Source: an uncultured Actinomycetes bacterium (GTDB lineage Bacteria; Actinomycetota; Actinomycetes; Nanopelagicales; Nanopelagicaceae). Taken from it: 64,000 nt of DNA. The position numbers and the translations under genes are program-made. How positions within the stretch are numbered: position 1 is the stretch's first letter; each line of letters starts with the position of its first letter. This document shows, one piece after another, positions 1-7,889 of this stretch. Below the pieces are notes generated by a model. That model was not told the origin of the DNA. It saw only the letters and a list, made by a program, of their open reading frames with translations, and searched no databases. The stretch spans positions 1 through 64,000 of the forward strand of contig CAILHY010000020.1 of assembly GCA_903834145.1 (NCBI GenBank), given 5' to 3'.

Positions 1-172
1 AATTCGCCTCTGGCTTGATGGAGATATTCGCATCATCATTCGTCCAAGTGGAACTGAAGCAAAAGTGAAGTGCTACATAGAAGTAGTGACGCACGGCGTC
101 AATGCACAAGATGATTCTGCGATAGCAATAAATGGGCTAAAACCTGATTTGCTGGCGATACTTTCCTCGTAA
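1..172 (+). CDS. Phosphomannomutase/phosphoglucomutase family protein, C-terminal fragment
   Basis: Only the last 56 codons lie in the window; the gene begins upstream of base 1 and the first full codon is at base 2. The visible segment carries the phosphate-binding signature of the alpha-D-phosphohexomutase C-terminal domain, IIIRPSGTEAKVKCYIE. This superfamily moves phosphate between the 1- and 5/6-positions of sugars. Next to iunH, rbsK, deoC and other nucleoside genes, a phosphopentomutase-like role (ribose-1-P to ribose-5-P) is an attractive inference, but the substrate-specificity loops are outside the window. No convincing intrinsic terminator follows the stop. Confidence 0.85.
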   Translation, partial: IRLWLDGDIRIIIRPSGTEAKVKCYIEVVTHGVNAQDDSAIAINGLKPDLLAILSS

Positions 173-227
173 ACTCGCATAAAGAAGACTTGGGGGCATG
201 TCAAGGGTTTTCTGGGCTTTTTTTGAG

Positions 228-297
228 GGATTTTCGCCCGTGATTCTGCTCGTGTGAGCATTCTGCCCCCCCTCACGCAGGGGGCTCGTCCAAATCC
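228..297. other. Unassigned structured intergenic region (two hairpins inside a closing stem)
   Basis: The 166-base gap between the mutase gene and the DUF4389 gene can fold on itself. GGATTT (228-233) is complementary to AAATCC (292-297). Inside are a hairpin GCTC-GTGT-GAGC (248-259, extendable by one T-A pair) and a strong hairpin GCCCCC / GGGGGC (265-270 with 280-285). Each inner hairpin is preceded by ATTCTGC (243-249 and 260-266). Neither hairpin has a T-run on either strand, so it is not a typical intrinsic terminator. It does not match a tRNA, SRP RNA or riboswitch that I recognise. It could be a small RNA, a 3'-UTR element or an untypical leader. Confidence 0.35.
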
Positions 298-325
298 ATC
301 TCCCACGCCGACGGAGAGCTTTCAT

Positions 326-331
326 TAGGCT
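326..331 (+). promoter_or_regulatory. Putative -10 element TAGGCT for a leaderless DUF4389 transcript
   Basis: TAGGCT lies exactly 7 bases before the ATG at 339, so transcription would start at or next to the start codon. There is no Shine-Dalgarno sequence in that spacer, and no clear -35 element. The same hexamer at the same 7-base distance precedes iunH (3521-3526), and the same hexamer with a 17-base-spaced -35 precedes groES. Confidence 0.45.
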
Positions 332-338
332 TTGATTT

Positions 339-932
339 ATGAGCACCCAAATAGAAACGACTTTCAAAGTCCAACTTGATAATAGAGACCGCAAGACTGT
401 TTTCTTTCGCGCCATCTTGGTAGCGCCTGTTTTCTTCTTTGCCTCCTCATTCACCGTAGATAACTGGGATAACCGCAATACCTCCAGCTACGGTCTTCTG
501 ATCCTGCCTGTTGTGTTAGCGCTTGTCTTTCGTGGCGTATACCCCAGTTGGGTTTTAACTTTCAATAAATCTCTTTTTGCTTTGGTGAACCGCATATGTG
601 CCTACTTCTTGCTTCTCACCGACGACTACCCATCCATCGAAGAAAGCGAAGCAGTCTCAATCACCTACCCTGAGATTGATGGCGGTAGGACACTTAATCG
701 TTGGTTGCCTCTCATTAAATGGGCAATGGCAATCCCTTTATTTATCGTGGGACTCGCATACACGCTCTATGCATTCGTCCTGTTGGTTTTAGGCTGGTTT
801 AGCATTCTGCTCAATGCCTCACTTCCGGACTATTGCGCCGATGGAATAGTGCGTACCGCTCAATACTGGAACCGCATTTACGGCTACGCCATTTTGCTTG
901 TTACGGACGAGTATCCAACATTCTCTTTATGA
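339..932 (+). CDS. DUF4389 domain-containing membrane protein
   Basis: A 197-residue membrane protein with hydrophobic segments near residues 22-38, 52-65, 80-94 and 128-160. It contains an internal repeat: NRICAYFLLLTDDYPSI (about residues 84-100) and NRIYGYAILLVTDEYPTF (about 178-195), the NRI-x-Y-x-LL-x-TD-x-YP pattern characteristic of DUF4389. The biochemical function of this family is unknown. The ATG at 339 was chosen because a TAGGCT -10-like box sits 7 bases upstream (leaderless arrangement). Its stop overlaps the start of the next, secreted, protein gene in an ATGA, which suggests translational coupling and a shared role at the envelope (inference). Confidence 0.75.
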   Translation: MSTQIETTFKVQLDNRDRKTVFFRAILVAPVFFFASSFTVDNWDNRNTSSYGLLILPVVLALVFRGVYPSWVLTFNKSLFALVNRICAYFLLLTDDYPSIEESEAVSITYPEIDGGRTLNRWLPLIKWAMAIPLFIVGLAYTLYAFVLLVLGWFSILLNASLPDYCADGIVRTAQYWNRIYGYAILLVTDEYPTFSL

Positions 933-1480
933 AGGGGTCTGCCCAAAAGTCCTTGGCAAAAAAAGTATTCTCACTCCTCCTTGCTGCTGTATTTGCTTTA
1001 CCATCAAGTGCCTTTGCTATGGGCTCAGGCGACAAATTTGTCGATGCTCAAACTGGATTGACTTATGCCGTGAGTAGGCCTGTTCAAACTCTTGGGCTCA
1101 AACTGACTGCATTCCAATTGCTTGTCTGTGCTCCAGGAAAAGAACAGTGGATATATGCCAAATATGGCACCGGCATAAAATATGTAGAGATTATGGAAAC
1201 GATGGCTGGAGATAAATGCTCTAACCCTGGATTATCCAAGAGTCTCGCCTCCATCACTATCAATAAAATAAAGACCCAGGTACACGTGTATTGCGATCCC
1301 ACTAAGTCTGCAGCTTTTAAGAAATGCTCAACCGCCGATATAGGCAAGGTTGGAGGTTACCTAATCTTTTCAACAAAGCCGACGAAATTGCTCAAAGGAA
1401 CTGAAGTACAAGTGCAAGGTATGGGCGGGGTTACTTATGCACAACTTGTCCTGGTGGCTAAAAGTCTAAAAACTTTATAA
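929..1480 (+). CDS. Secreted protein of unknown function with four cysteines
   Basis: I do not recognise the family. The ATG at 929 overlaps the preceding TGA (ATGA) and begins a 183-residue protein with a Sec signal peptide: a basic start with KK, hydrophobic FSLLLAAVFAL, then an SSAFA-type cleavage site. A longer in-frame reading from 833 would run through the DUF4389 gene and remove the signal peptide from the terminus, so it was rejected. The mature part has four cysteines (in LLVCAPG, GDKCSNPG, HVYCDP and FKKCST), enough for two disulfides, and no lipobox. Overlap with the DUF4389 gene suggests co-translation. The stop overlaps the 3' end of the convergent glycosyltransferase gene by 6 bases. 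Confidence 0.7.
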   Translation: MKGSAQKSLAKKVFSLLLAAVFALPSSAFAMGSGDKFVDAQTGLTYAVSRPVQTLGLKLTAFQLLVCAPGKEQWIYAKYGTGIKYVEIMETMAGDKCSNPGLSKSLASITINKIKTQVHVYCDPTKSAAFKKCSTADIGKVGGYLIFSTKPTKLLKGTEVQVQGMGGVTYAQLVLVAKSLKTL

Positions 1481-2494
1481 AGGTCCGCTACCTAGAAGCC
1501 ACAAAGCTCCATAGATCCCGCTTCCAATACTCACGAATCCCAGCATATAAACGATGCTTTTATTAGCACGCAAAGATAAGAAACGCGCGATCGGAAAGAG
1601 CAATGGAAATGCCGGCAATAAGTAGCGTGGTTTCGATCCGAAGTAACCCGAAGTTGTGAGTGCGATAAATACAAATGCGCCTACGTAAATAAGCAGTGGA
1701 AGCGGTTGTTTATCTCGTATGCACTTCCATAACAATGTCAGCAAACCAGCCACCGCAAGTGAGATCGCTAAACCCTGTAGCGCAGAACCGTGAATGATCC
1801 ATTTGAGAAACGAGAGCCCACCATCAAAGGTATTTCCCCAGCCTTGCGCAACGGAAAAATAACCACCGCTATTGCCTAATTGAATATTCACCCATTCCAT
1901 ATAACCGAGCAATCCCAAAGGCGCAATAAGCAGTGATCCAATCAACCTGAAAGACCAACCTCGTCGAAATTCCAGTAGAAGTGAAATCACAACCGCAGTG
2001 ACGACCGCTAAGCCCACGGGCCTGGTTCCACCTGCGAACGAGGCAAGAATTGCTGCACGAAGAAATTTCTTTTGAAGAATGAAATACAGCGACCAAACGG
2101 CAAGTGCGCTAAAAAGGGATTCGCTATAGGCCAACCATTGAACAACCCCCATAGGCAAGATTGCCCACAAAGCCACTGAAATCAAGGCTATCTGATCCCC
2201 AAAAAGATATCGGGAAATTTTATATATTCCAGCTGCTGCAAATATCGAAGCGATAACGCTGACAAATATTCCGGAATTAATCACACTTAATGTGGTGACC
2301 GAATGAAGTACTCGTTCAAGAAATGGGTAGACGGGGAAGAATGCATAATCTTTGAGAGAACGACCATCAGGATGGTGATAGATATAGCCATAACCATTTT
2401 GCGCAATTCTGCGATACCACTGTGCATCCCACCGCGTGAATGGAGCGTAGGCAGAGTCATGGCGCACAGAGGAAAGTGTTATCAGTATGAGCAA
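1475..2494 (-). CDS. PIG-V-like (mannosyltransferase family) integral membrane glycosyltransferase
   Basis: A polytopic membrane protein of about 339 residues. The N-terminal FTRWDAQWYRRIAQNGYGY resembles the W/F-D-x-x-x-Y-x-x-I-A-x-x-G-Y luminal motif of PIG-V-type (GPI mannosyltransferase 2-like) enzymes, which use polyprenyl-phosphate sugars, and about eight hydrophobic helices follow. The sugar and acceptor are unknown. The start is uncertain. The TTG at 2494 is the first accepted start codon, but the open frame continues upstream without a stop and encodes a plausible first helix (ALALFVGIRTCFLLILITL), reaching towards the iunH stop near 2563 with no ATG, GTG or TTG. The true start may therefore be a rare codon (for example ATT or ATA). 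It follows iunH on the same strand. Confidence 0.65.
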   Translation of the reverse strand: MLILITLSSVRHDSAYAPFTRWDAQWYRRIAQNGYGYIYHHPDGRSLKDYAFFPVYPFLERVLHSVTTLSVINSGIFVSVIASIFAAAGIYKISRYLFGDQIALISVALWAILPMGVVQWLAYSESLFSALAVWSLYFILQKKFLRAAILASFAGGTRPVGLAVVTAVVISLLLEFRRGWSFRLIGSLLIAPLGLLGYMEWVNIQLGNSGGYFSVAQGWGNTFDGGLSFLKWIIHGSALQGLAISLAVAGLLTLLWKCIRDKQPLPLLIYVGAFVFIALTTSGYFGSKPRYLLPAFPLLFPIARFLSLRANKSIVYMLGFVSIGSGIYGALWLLGSGPL

Positions 2495-2562
2495 AAAACA
2501 CGTGCGAATTCCGACAAAGAGCGCAAGGGCCTCTGTTAAAGGATGGACTTTTTTAGGAATTT

Positions 2563-3513
2563 TTATTTCCAGTGCTGATCAATCGTTGTCAGCCAAAGAT
2601 TACGCATTCCTTCAACGTCAAGATCCAGAGTCACTTCAACATGTGCTCCACTTTCAAGTCGCATCGGTTCGATCTCTAATTCCAGCGGTGGCCTTCGATC
2701 CACAATAGTTTGACCGCGTGCAGGACCAGCGGATGTATCGACGACGACGTCAAAGAATTGAGTCGTGATTAATTCAGGAGCAATGACACTTGCCACTGCC
2801 CCATAATCCCCGAGCGTCACTGGTGAGCCAATTCTTTCAACGAAGGCACTGATAAGCGCGCCCGCAAACTGGGCACATGGATCGGTCGATGCTTCTAATG
2901 ATTTGGCTTCTTCCGCGGTAACTCCGGGGCGCATAAAGACATCGAGGCCATACATCAAGATTGGAACACCACTTTGAAAAACGATCGCAGCCGCTTCAGG
3001 GTCGTGCCAGACATTGAATTCTGCGGCCGGTGTTGCATTTCCCGCAGAAGCTGATCCACCCATCAATACGATACGTTCCACCTTCTTCGCAGTCTCTGGA
3101 AATGCTCGCAAGAAGAGTGCAATGTTGGTCAGAGGTGCCAGCGGTACAAGGGTGACCGGATCAGAGGAAGCCTCTACGAGGTCACGAATAAGTTCTACCG
3201 CCGTTCGCGAATCAATGGATCGCGTGGAATCTGGTAAACCTAGATCGCCCATGCCATCGGCTCCGTGCACATATTCTGCGTAATGGGATTGCCCAAGTAA
3301 AGGCTTTACCGCACCACGGGCTACAGGAATATCTCCAGCACCAGCCGCATCGAGAACTTTTAGGGTATTTGCGATCACCTGATCCACATTGGTATTGCCA
3401 TCAACACAGGTAACGCCGAGTAAATTGATCTTGGGATGTCTGGCTGCAAAAAGTAAAGCAAATGCATCATCAATGCCGGTATCAACATCCAAAATCACAG
3501 AAGTACGAGTCAT
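2563..3513 (-). CDS. iunH: Inosine-uridine preferring nucleoside hydrolase
   Basis: A 316-residue cytoplasmic hydrolase that splits ribonucleosides into ribose and base. The Ca2+-binding signature DVDTGIDDAFAL sits at about residues 9-20, followed by a GVTCVDGNT segment and an N-x-WHDPEAA region typical of the IU-nucleoside hydrolase fold. Length matches the family. The ribose released can be phosphorylated by the ribokinase encoded divergently 66 bases away, so the two form a functional pair. A TAGGCT box 7 bases upstream of the ATG suggests a leaderless transcript. Exact base preference cannot be read from the sequence. Confidence 0.92.
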   Translation of the reverse strand: MTRTSVILDVDTGIDDAFALLFAARHPKINLLGVTCVDGNTNVDQVIANTLKVLDAAGAGDIPVARGAVKPLLGQSHYAEYVHGADGMGDLGLPDSTRSIDSRTAVELIRDLVEASSDPVTLVPLAPLTNIALFLRAFPETAKKVERIVLMGGSASAGNATPAAEFNVWHDPEAAAIVFQSGVPILMYGLDVFMRPGVTAEEAKSLEASTDPCAQFAGALISAFVERIGSPVTLGDYGAVASVIAPELITTQFFDVVVDTSAGPARGQTIVDRRPPLELEIEPMRLESGAHVEVTLDLDVEGMRNLWLTTIDQHWK

Positions 3514-3520
3514 GGGCGGT

Positions 3521-3526
3521 AGCCTA
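3521..3526 (-). promoter_or_regulatory. Putative -10 element TAGGCT for iunH (leaderless)
   Basis: On the minus strand TAGGCT is followed by exactly 7 bases and the iunH ATG at 3513. No Shine-Dalgarno sequence and no convincing -35 are visible. It lies in the 66-base divergent spacer shared with rbsK. Confidence 0.4.
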
Positions 3527-3564
3527 CTTTGAAATTACGTCTTCCTAGTCATCGTTGGAGACAT

Positions 3565-3570
3565 TAGAAT
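3565..3570 (+). promoter_or_regulatory. Putative -10 element TAGAAT for rbsK
   Basis: TAGAAT is followed by 9 bases and the rbsK ATG at 3580, placing the expected transcription start within a few bases of the start codon. No Shine-Dalgarno sequence is visible. The -35 position is weak (TTCCTA, 17 bases upstream). Confidence 0.4.
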
Positions 3571-3579
3571 GAACCCCTT

Positions 3580-4509
3580 ATGTCAGCCACTCATCCCCCT
3601 GTCATTGCAGTCGTCGGAAGTTCAGCAATGGATATGACCTGCTACGCAGATGTACTTCCCTCAGCTGGTGAGACGATCATCGGCAATCTCTTTACAACTG
3701 GATTCGGGGGCAAAGGCGCCAATCAGGCCGTTATGGCAGCTCGCGCAGGTGCAACCGTCTACATGGTCGGCAGAGTCGGTGATGATGTTTTTGGCAAGTC
3801 AGTTCTTGAAAATTTCGCGGATCAAGGAATCAATACTGACTATGTAGGGATTTCGTCATTGGCAACAGGTGTTGCTCATATCTGGGTGGATGGCGGCGGA
3901 GAAAATCGGATCCTCATTATTCCCGGCGCCAACCACGATATCGATATCCAAGAAGCGACCCAAGCAATTAATTCGATTCCAGATTTAGAGATCGTGATCG
4001 GGCAATGTGAAGTAATACAAGAGGTTACGTTGGCGGCTTTTACTGCTGCTAAAACCCGCGGCTGCACCACGATTCTCAACCCTGCGCCCTATCAGCCCTT
4101 ATCCAAAGAACTTCTTGCCGTGACGGATTGGCTCATCCCAAACGAAACTGAATTTTCTCAAATTCACCCTGAACAAGTATTGCCAACTTCAGATGAAATC
4201 ATTGCCTCGTTGCGTCCGGGCCAATCTGTGATTGTGACTCTCGGAGCAGAAGGCGCAGCGATGGTGGATTCCAGCGGTGTGATTTCACGCGTTCCCTCCC
4301 CTCGAGTTATTGCGGTGGACTCAACGGGAGCAGGCGATTGCTTTATCGGAACCCTTGCTGCAGCTCTCGGATCTGGAATGGATTCTTCCCCCGCGATGCA
4401 ATCAGCATGCGCATGCGCCGCCCTGAGCGTTACTCGCAAAGGCGCTCAGTCTTCGTATCCATCCCGCGAAGAAACAGCAGATATTTTGAATACGTCGGGT
4501 GTCCTGTGA
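3580..4509 (+). CDS. rbsK: Ribokinase (PfkB family carbohydrate kinase)
   Basis: A 309-residue kinase that phosphorylates ribose to ribose-5-phosphate. It shows the PfkB N-terminal signature GFGGKGANQAVMAARAGA (about residues 44-61) and the C-terminal catalytic signature DSTGAGDCFIGTLAAALGSG (about 247-266), where the Asp of GAGD is the catalytic base. It is divergent from iunH, which would supply ribose, and its stop overlaps the GTG start of deoC (GTGA), giving a tightly coupled rbsK-deoC-aldehyde dehydrogenase operon. A related 2-deoxyribose kinase function is possible given deoC next door, and the sequence alone cannot separate the two. Confidence 0.88.
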   Translation: MSATHPPVIAVVGSSAMDMTCYADVLPSAGETIIGNLFTTGFGGKGANQAVMAARAGATVYMVGRVGDDVFGKSVLENFADQGINTDYVGISSLATGVAHIWVDGGGENRILIIPGANHDIDIQEATQAINSIPDLEIVIGQCEVIQEVTLAAFTAAKTRGCTTILNPAPYQPLSKELLAVTDWLIPNETEFSQIHPEQVLPTSDEIIASLRPGQSVIVTLGAEGAAMVDSSGVISRVPSPRVIAVDSTGAGDCFIGTLAAALGSGMDSSPAMQSACACAALSVTRKGAQSSYPSREETADILNTSGVL

Positions 4510-5453
4510 AAACATATTCGATCATTGATGGCAGTGAAAGTTCGCTGAAGAACTTCCTTAAAACATTGCCTGGCGTAGACCAAGTTGGCGCCGAAGCACG
4601 AGCCGCGATGCTCGCAACACGAAGTATTAAGAATGCAAGTAAAGCCTTTGCCATTGATTTGGCTATCTCCATGGTGGACCTGACAACACTCGAAGGCGCA
4701 GATACTCCTGGCAAAGTCCGTGCTCTCTGTTCGAAAGGTTTGCGACCAGACCCCACCGATTCCACCGTTCCTCATGTTGGGGCGATTTGCGTCTACAACG
4801 ACATGGTGGGCATCGCGAGAAAACATCTCGATGCCATCGGTGGCGAAGAAATACCTATCGCAGCAGTTTCCACAGCATTTCCATCAGGGCGCGCTTCCTT
4901 GGCAGTCAAAATTCAAGATACAGAAGATGCCATTTCTTCAGGCGCCGCCGAAATAGATATGGTCATAGATCGTGGCGCATTTCTATCAGGTCGTTTTGGA
5001 GAAGTTTTCGAAGAGATCCAAATAATTAGAGGTATCTGTGGAGACCGTGCGCATCTTAAAGTAATTCTTGAAACGGGCGAGCTCGTCACTTATGACAATG
5101 TTCGTAAAGCCTCATATTTAGCAATGCTGGCTGGCGCGGACTTCATTAAAACATCAACAGGCAAGGTGGCTCCAGCGGCTACTGCCCCCGTAGTACTGGT
5201 CATGCTCGAAGCCGTTCGTGACTTCTACGAAATGACGGGCACGCGCATTGGCGTGAAGCCAGCTGGTGGAATCCGCAATACCAAAGATGCAATAAAACAA
5301 CTGGTTCTCGTGAACGAAACCGCTGGCCCTGAATGGCTTACTCCGACCCTTTTCCGCATCGGAGCAAGCGCGCTACTTAATGATTTGCTTCAACAACGCA
5401 TGAAGATGCGCGATGGACGATATGCAAGCCCCAACTACGTGACGATCGATTGA
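4506..5453 (+). CDS. deoC: Deoxyribose-phosphate aldolase
   Basis: Cleaves 2-deoxyribose-5-phosphate into acetaldehyde and glyceraldehyde-3-phosphate. The Schiff-base lysine lies in AGADFIKTSTGK near residue 220, and the GTRIGVKPAGGIRN segment carries the second conserved lysine. The GTG at 4506 is chosen because it overlaps the rbsK stop (GTGA) and gives 315 residues, a usual length for the longer actinobacterial DeoC. An in-frame extension to 4338 would lie inside rbsK and is not credible. The next gene, an aldehyde dehydrogenase, could oxidise the acetaldehyde produced. Confidence 0.93.
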   Translation: MKTYSIIDGSESSLKNFLKTLPGVDQVGAEARAAMLATRSIKNASKAFAIDLAISMVDLTTLEGADTPGKVRALCSKGLRPDPTDSTVPHVGAICVYNDMVGIARKHLDAIGGEEIPIAAVSTAFPSGRASLAVKIQDTEDAISSGAAEIDMVIDRGAFLSGRFGEVFEEIQIIRGICGDRAHLKVILETGELVTYDNVRKASYLAMLAGADFIKTSTGKVAPAATAPVVLVMLEAVRDFYEMTGTRIGVKPAGGIRNTKDAIKQLVLVNETAGPEWLTPTLFRIGASALLNDLLQQRMKMRDGRYASPNYVTID

Positions 5454-5455
5454 AA

Positions 5456-6916
5456 ATGAGTGATGAGAAAATGAGCATATTCGAATACGCCCCCGCTCCT
5501 GAATCACAAGCTGTAGTAACAATTGAGCCTGAATACGGACTCTTCATCAACGGCAAATTCATCAACGGCAAGAGACACTTCCCGACAGTTAACCCTGCAA
5601 ATGGCAAGAAGCTCAGTTCCATCTCTCAAGCGAGTGTGGCCGATGTAAATAAAGCTGTGATCGCTGCTCGCACTGCATATGTCAAAGTATGGTCAAAGAT
5701 GGCTCCGGCTGAGCGCGCCAAATATCTCTACCGCATCGCTCGAATTATGCAAGAGCGTGCCCGGGAATTTGCCGTCCTCGAAACTCTCGATAACGGGAAA
5801 CCCATCAGAGAATCGCGTGACGTGGATGTTCCCCTTGCTGCGGCTCACTTTTTCTATCACGCTGGATGGGCAGATAAATTGCAATATGCAGGTTTCGGTG
5901 AAAATCCAAAACCCCATGGCGTTGTTGGACAAATCATCCCATGGAATTTTCCACTTCTTATGTTGGCCTGGAAAGTTGCGCCCGCTCTTGCAACAGGAAA
6001 TACCGTCGTTCTTAAACCTGCTGAATCAACCTCGCTAACGGCGCTTCTATTTGCACAAGTCTGCCAACAAGCCGGGCTACCTGCCGGCGTAGTAAATATT
6101 GTCACGGGCGATGGCGCAGTGGGAGCAGCAATCGTTAATCACCCCGATATCGACAAGATCGCATTCACGGGTTCCACCGAAGTAGGAAAGATCATCGCTC
6201 GTTCTGTAGCTGTCTCTGGCAAGAGTGTCACCCTAGAACTCGGTGGCAAAGGCGCGAACATCGTCTTTGAAGATGCTGCGATTGATGAAGCAGTTGAGGG
6301 AATTGTTAACGGTATCTTCTTTAATCAAGGGCACGTCTGCTGCGCAGGTTCGCGTTTGCTGATTCAAGAAGGCATTCATGATGAGGTCATTGAAAAACTC
6401 AAGCATCGCATGTCCCAAATTCGCGTCGGTGACCCTATGGACAAGAACACTGATTTAGGTGCCATAAATTCAGGCGAGCAACTATCAAAGATTAAAGAAC
6501 TAGCGGCTTCTGGGGTTGCAGAAGGCGCAGAAATCTGGAGCCCCAACTGCGCTTTGCCCGATAAAGGTTTCTGGTTTGCCCCAACTATTTTCTCTGGAGT
6601 CACCCAAGCCCACCGCATCGCACGTGAAGAAATCTTCGGCCCAGTCCTTTCCATTTTGACCTTCCGCACTCCTGCTGAGGCTATAGAGAAGGCGAATAAC
6701 ACCCCTTTCGGCTTATCGGCAGGCATTTGGAGCGAGAAAGGTTCGCGAATTCTCTGGGCCAGTAAGCACTTACAAGCGGGAGTTATCTGGGCAAACACCT
6801 TTAATAAATTTGACCCAACGAGCCCCTTTGGCGGATACAAAGAGTCAGGATGGGGCCGCGAAGGTGGTCGTCATGGCCTCTCGGCATATCTTGCAAGTGG
6901 AAAGGCTGGTAAGTAA
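5456..6916 (+). CDS. NAD(P)-dependent aldehyde dehydrogenase
   Basis: A full-length ALDH-superfamily enzyme of 486 residues. Landmarks: IIPWNFPLLM (about 160-169), KPAESTSL with the cofactor-binding lysine (about 187), FTGSTEVGK (about 237-245), LELGGKGAN with the general-base glutamate (about 261), and FNQGHVCCAGSR with the catalytic cysteine (about 295). The usual GQ before that cysteine is GH here. The ATG at 5456 begins three bases after the deoC stop; a TTG overlapping the stop at 5450 and an ATG at 5471 are alternatives. Directly behind deoC, oxidation of acetaldehyde to acetate is the likely role, as in many actinobacterial deoC loci (inference from context). Confidence 0.87.
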   Translation: MSDEKMSIFEYAPAPESQAVVTIEPEYGLFINGKFINGKRHFPTVNPANGKKLSSISQASVADVNKAVIAARTAYVKVWSKMAPAERAKYLYRIARIMQERAREFAVLETLDNGKPIRESRDVDVPLAAAHFFYHAGWADKLQYAGFGENPKPHGVVGQIIPWNFPLLMLAWKVAPALATGNTVVLKPAESTSLTALLFAQVCQQAGLPAGVVNIVTGDGAVGAAIVNHPDIDKIAFTGSTEVGKIIARSVAVSGKSVTLELGGKGANIVFEDAAIDEAVEGIVNGIFFNQGHVCCAGSRLLIQEGIHDEVIEKLKHRMSQIRVGDPMDKNTDLGAINSGEQLSKIKELAASGVAEGAEIWSPNCALPDKGFWFAPTIFSGVTQAHRIAREEIFGPVLSILTFRTPAEAIEKANNTPFGLSAGIWSEKGSRILWASKHLQAGVIWANTFNKFDPTSPFGGYKESGWGREGGRHGLSAYLASGKAGK

Positions 6917-6919
6917 AAA

Positions 6920-7774
6920 GTGGCTACAGCAAAAACTCCGCGCATTGATGTTATGAAAACTTACAAACTCTTTATCAATGGACAATTTCCCCGCAGTGAA
7001 TCCGGAAGAGTATATGAAGTGAAGTCTGGTACAACTTTTATTGCAAATCCTTCTCAAGCTTCTCGAAAAGATTTACGTGACGCGGTAGTTGCAGCACGTG
7101 CTGCTCAACCCGGTTGGGCTAAGGCAACCGCTTATAACCGCGGACAAATCCTTTATCGAATCGCAGAAGTACTTGAGGGTCGTACCGCCCAATTCGTTGA
7201 AGAAATTTGCCTCCTAGAGAAAGTCACACCTGCCCAAGCCAAACTTCAAGTGGGCACCAGTATCGATCGTTGGGTTTGGTATGCGGGCTGGGCAGACAAG
7301 ATCGCATCAGTATTTGGAGCCACCAACCCTGTTGCTGGTCCGTATTACAACTTCACAATTCCTGAGCCAATGGGAGTTGTCGGAATTCTTGCCCCAGAAA
7401 AACCATCTCTACTTGGACTTATCGATTCCCTAGCACCCGTATTAGTTTCAGGAAATAGCGCAGTGCTTGTGGCAAGCCAGAGCGCACCACTTCCTGCAAT
7501 CTCCTTCTCGGAAGTACTTGCCACCAGCGATCTTCCAGCAGGTGTGTGCAATATTCTTACGGGTTTCAAAGATGAACTTGCACCTTGGATGGCCTCACAC
7601 ATGGATATCAACGCCATGGATATTTCAGGAATTGCCGCGAAATCTCAACCTGCACTTCGCGTTGCGGGGGCCCATAACTTGAAACGAATTTCCTCCTTTA
7701 CCTCCGTTGCAACGCCAGAGCGAATCACCGCGTTCTTGGAAGCGAAGACCGTCTGGCACCCCATCGGCGTGTAG
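6920..7774 (+). CDS. Truncated aldehyde dehydrogenase-like protein (probable pseudoenzyme)
   Basis: A 284-residue relative of the preceding ALDH, starting with GTG three bases after its stop. The N-terminal half aligns by eye (KTYKLFINGQF, WYAGWADKI, PAGVCNILTG). The essential parts are absent: PWNFP has become APEKPS, the cofactor lysine motif KPAE has become VASQS, GSTEVG is lost, and the protein ends where the catalytic cysteine domain would begin. There is no frameshift and the frame stays intact, so it seems maintained rather than decaying. A regulatory or structural partner of the active ALDH (hetero-oligomer) is a reasonable inference. It closes the rbsK-deoC operon. Confidence 0.75.
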   Translation: MATAKTPRIDVMKTYKLFINGQFPRSESGRVYEVKSGTTFIANPSQASRKDLRDAVVAARAAQPGWAKATAYNRGQILYRIAEVLEGRTAQFVEEICLLEKVTPAQAKLQVGTSIDRWVWYAGWADKIASVFGATNPVAGPYYNFTIPEPMGVVGILAPEKPSLLGLIDSLAPVLVSGNSAVLVASQSAPLPAISFSEVLATSDLPAGVCNILTGFKDELAPWMASHMDINAMDISGIAAKSQPALRVAGAHNLKRISSFTSVATPERITAFLEAKTVWHPIGV

Positions 7775-7854
7775 GCAGATTTGATTTCTTGACCAACGGC
7801 TGAGAAATCTTCTTCGGGAAACGTCCTATCACCATCATTGAAGGAAATGGGATA

Positions 7855-7883
7855 TTGGAGCATGGAGCTTTTGAATCTAAACT
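7855..7883 (+). promoter_or_regulatory. Putative sigma70-type promoter of the secreted HExxH protein gene
   Basis: TTGGAG (7855-7860) and TAAACT (7878-7883) are separated by 17 bases. The ATG at 7890 follows only 6 bases after the -10, so the mRNA would be leaderless; no Shine-Dalgarno is present. It lies in the 115-base gap behind the ALDH operon, which otherwise shows no clear terminator. Confidence 0.5.
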
Positions 7884-7889
7884 ATCCTT

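Noticed and set aside
228-297. The folded gap as a tRNA
   Set aside because: About 70 bases with an acceptor-like closing stem, but no T-loop TTC-R-A motif, no anticodon arm of the right size and no CCA-adjacent pairing on either strand.
833-928. N-terminal extension of the secreted four-cysteine protein
   Set aside because: It would read through the DUF4389 gene and bury the signal peptide; the ATGA overlap at 929 is the natural start.
4338-4505. N-terminal extension of deoC
   Set aside because: The extension lies inside rbsK in another frame; the GTG at 4506 overlapping the rbsK stop gives normal DeoC length.
7645-7863. Minus-strand open frame of 72 codons over the end of the truncated ALDH gene and the following gap
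   Set aside because: No ribosome site, no recognisable family, and most of it is antisense to the ALDH-like gene.
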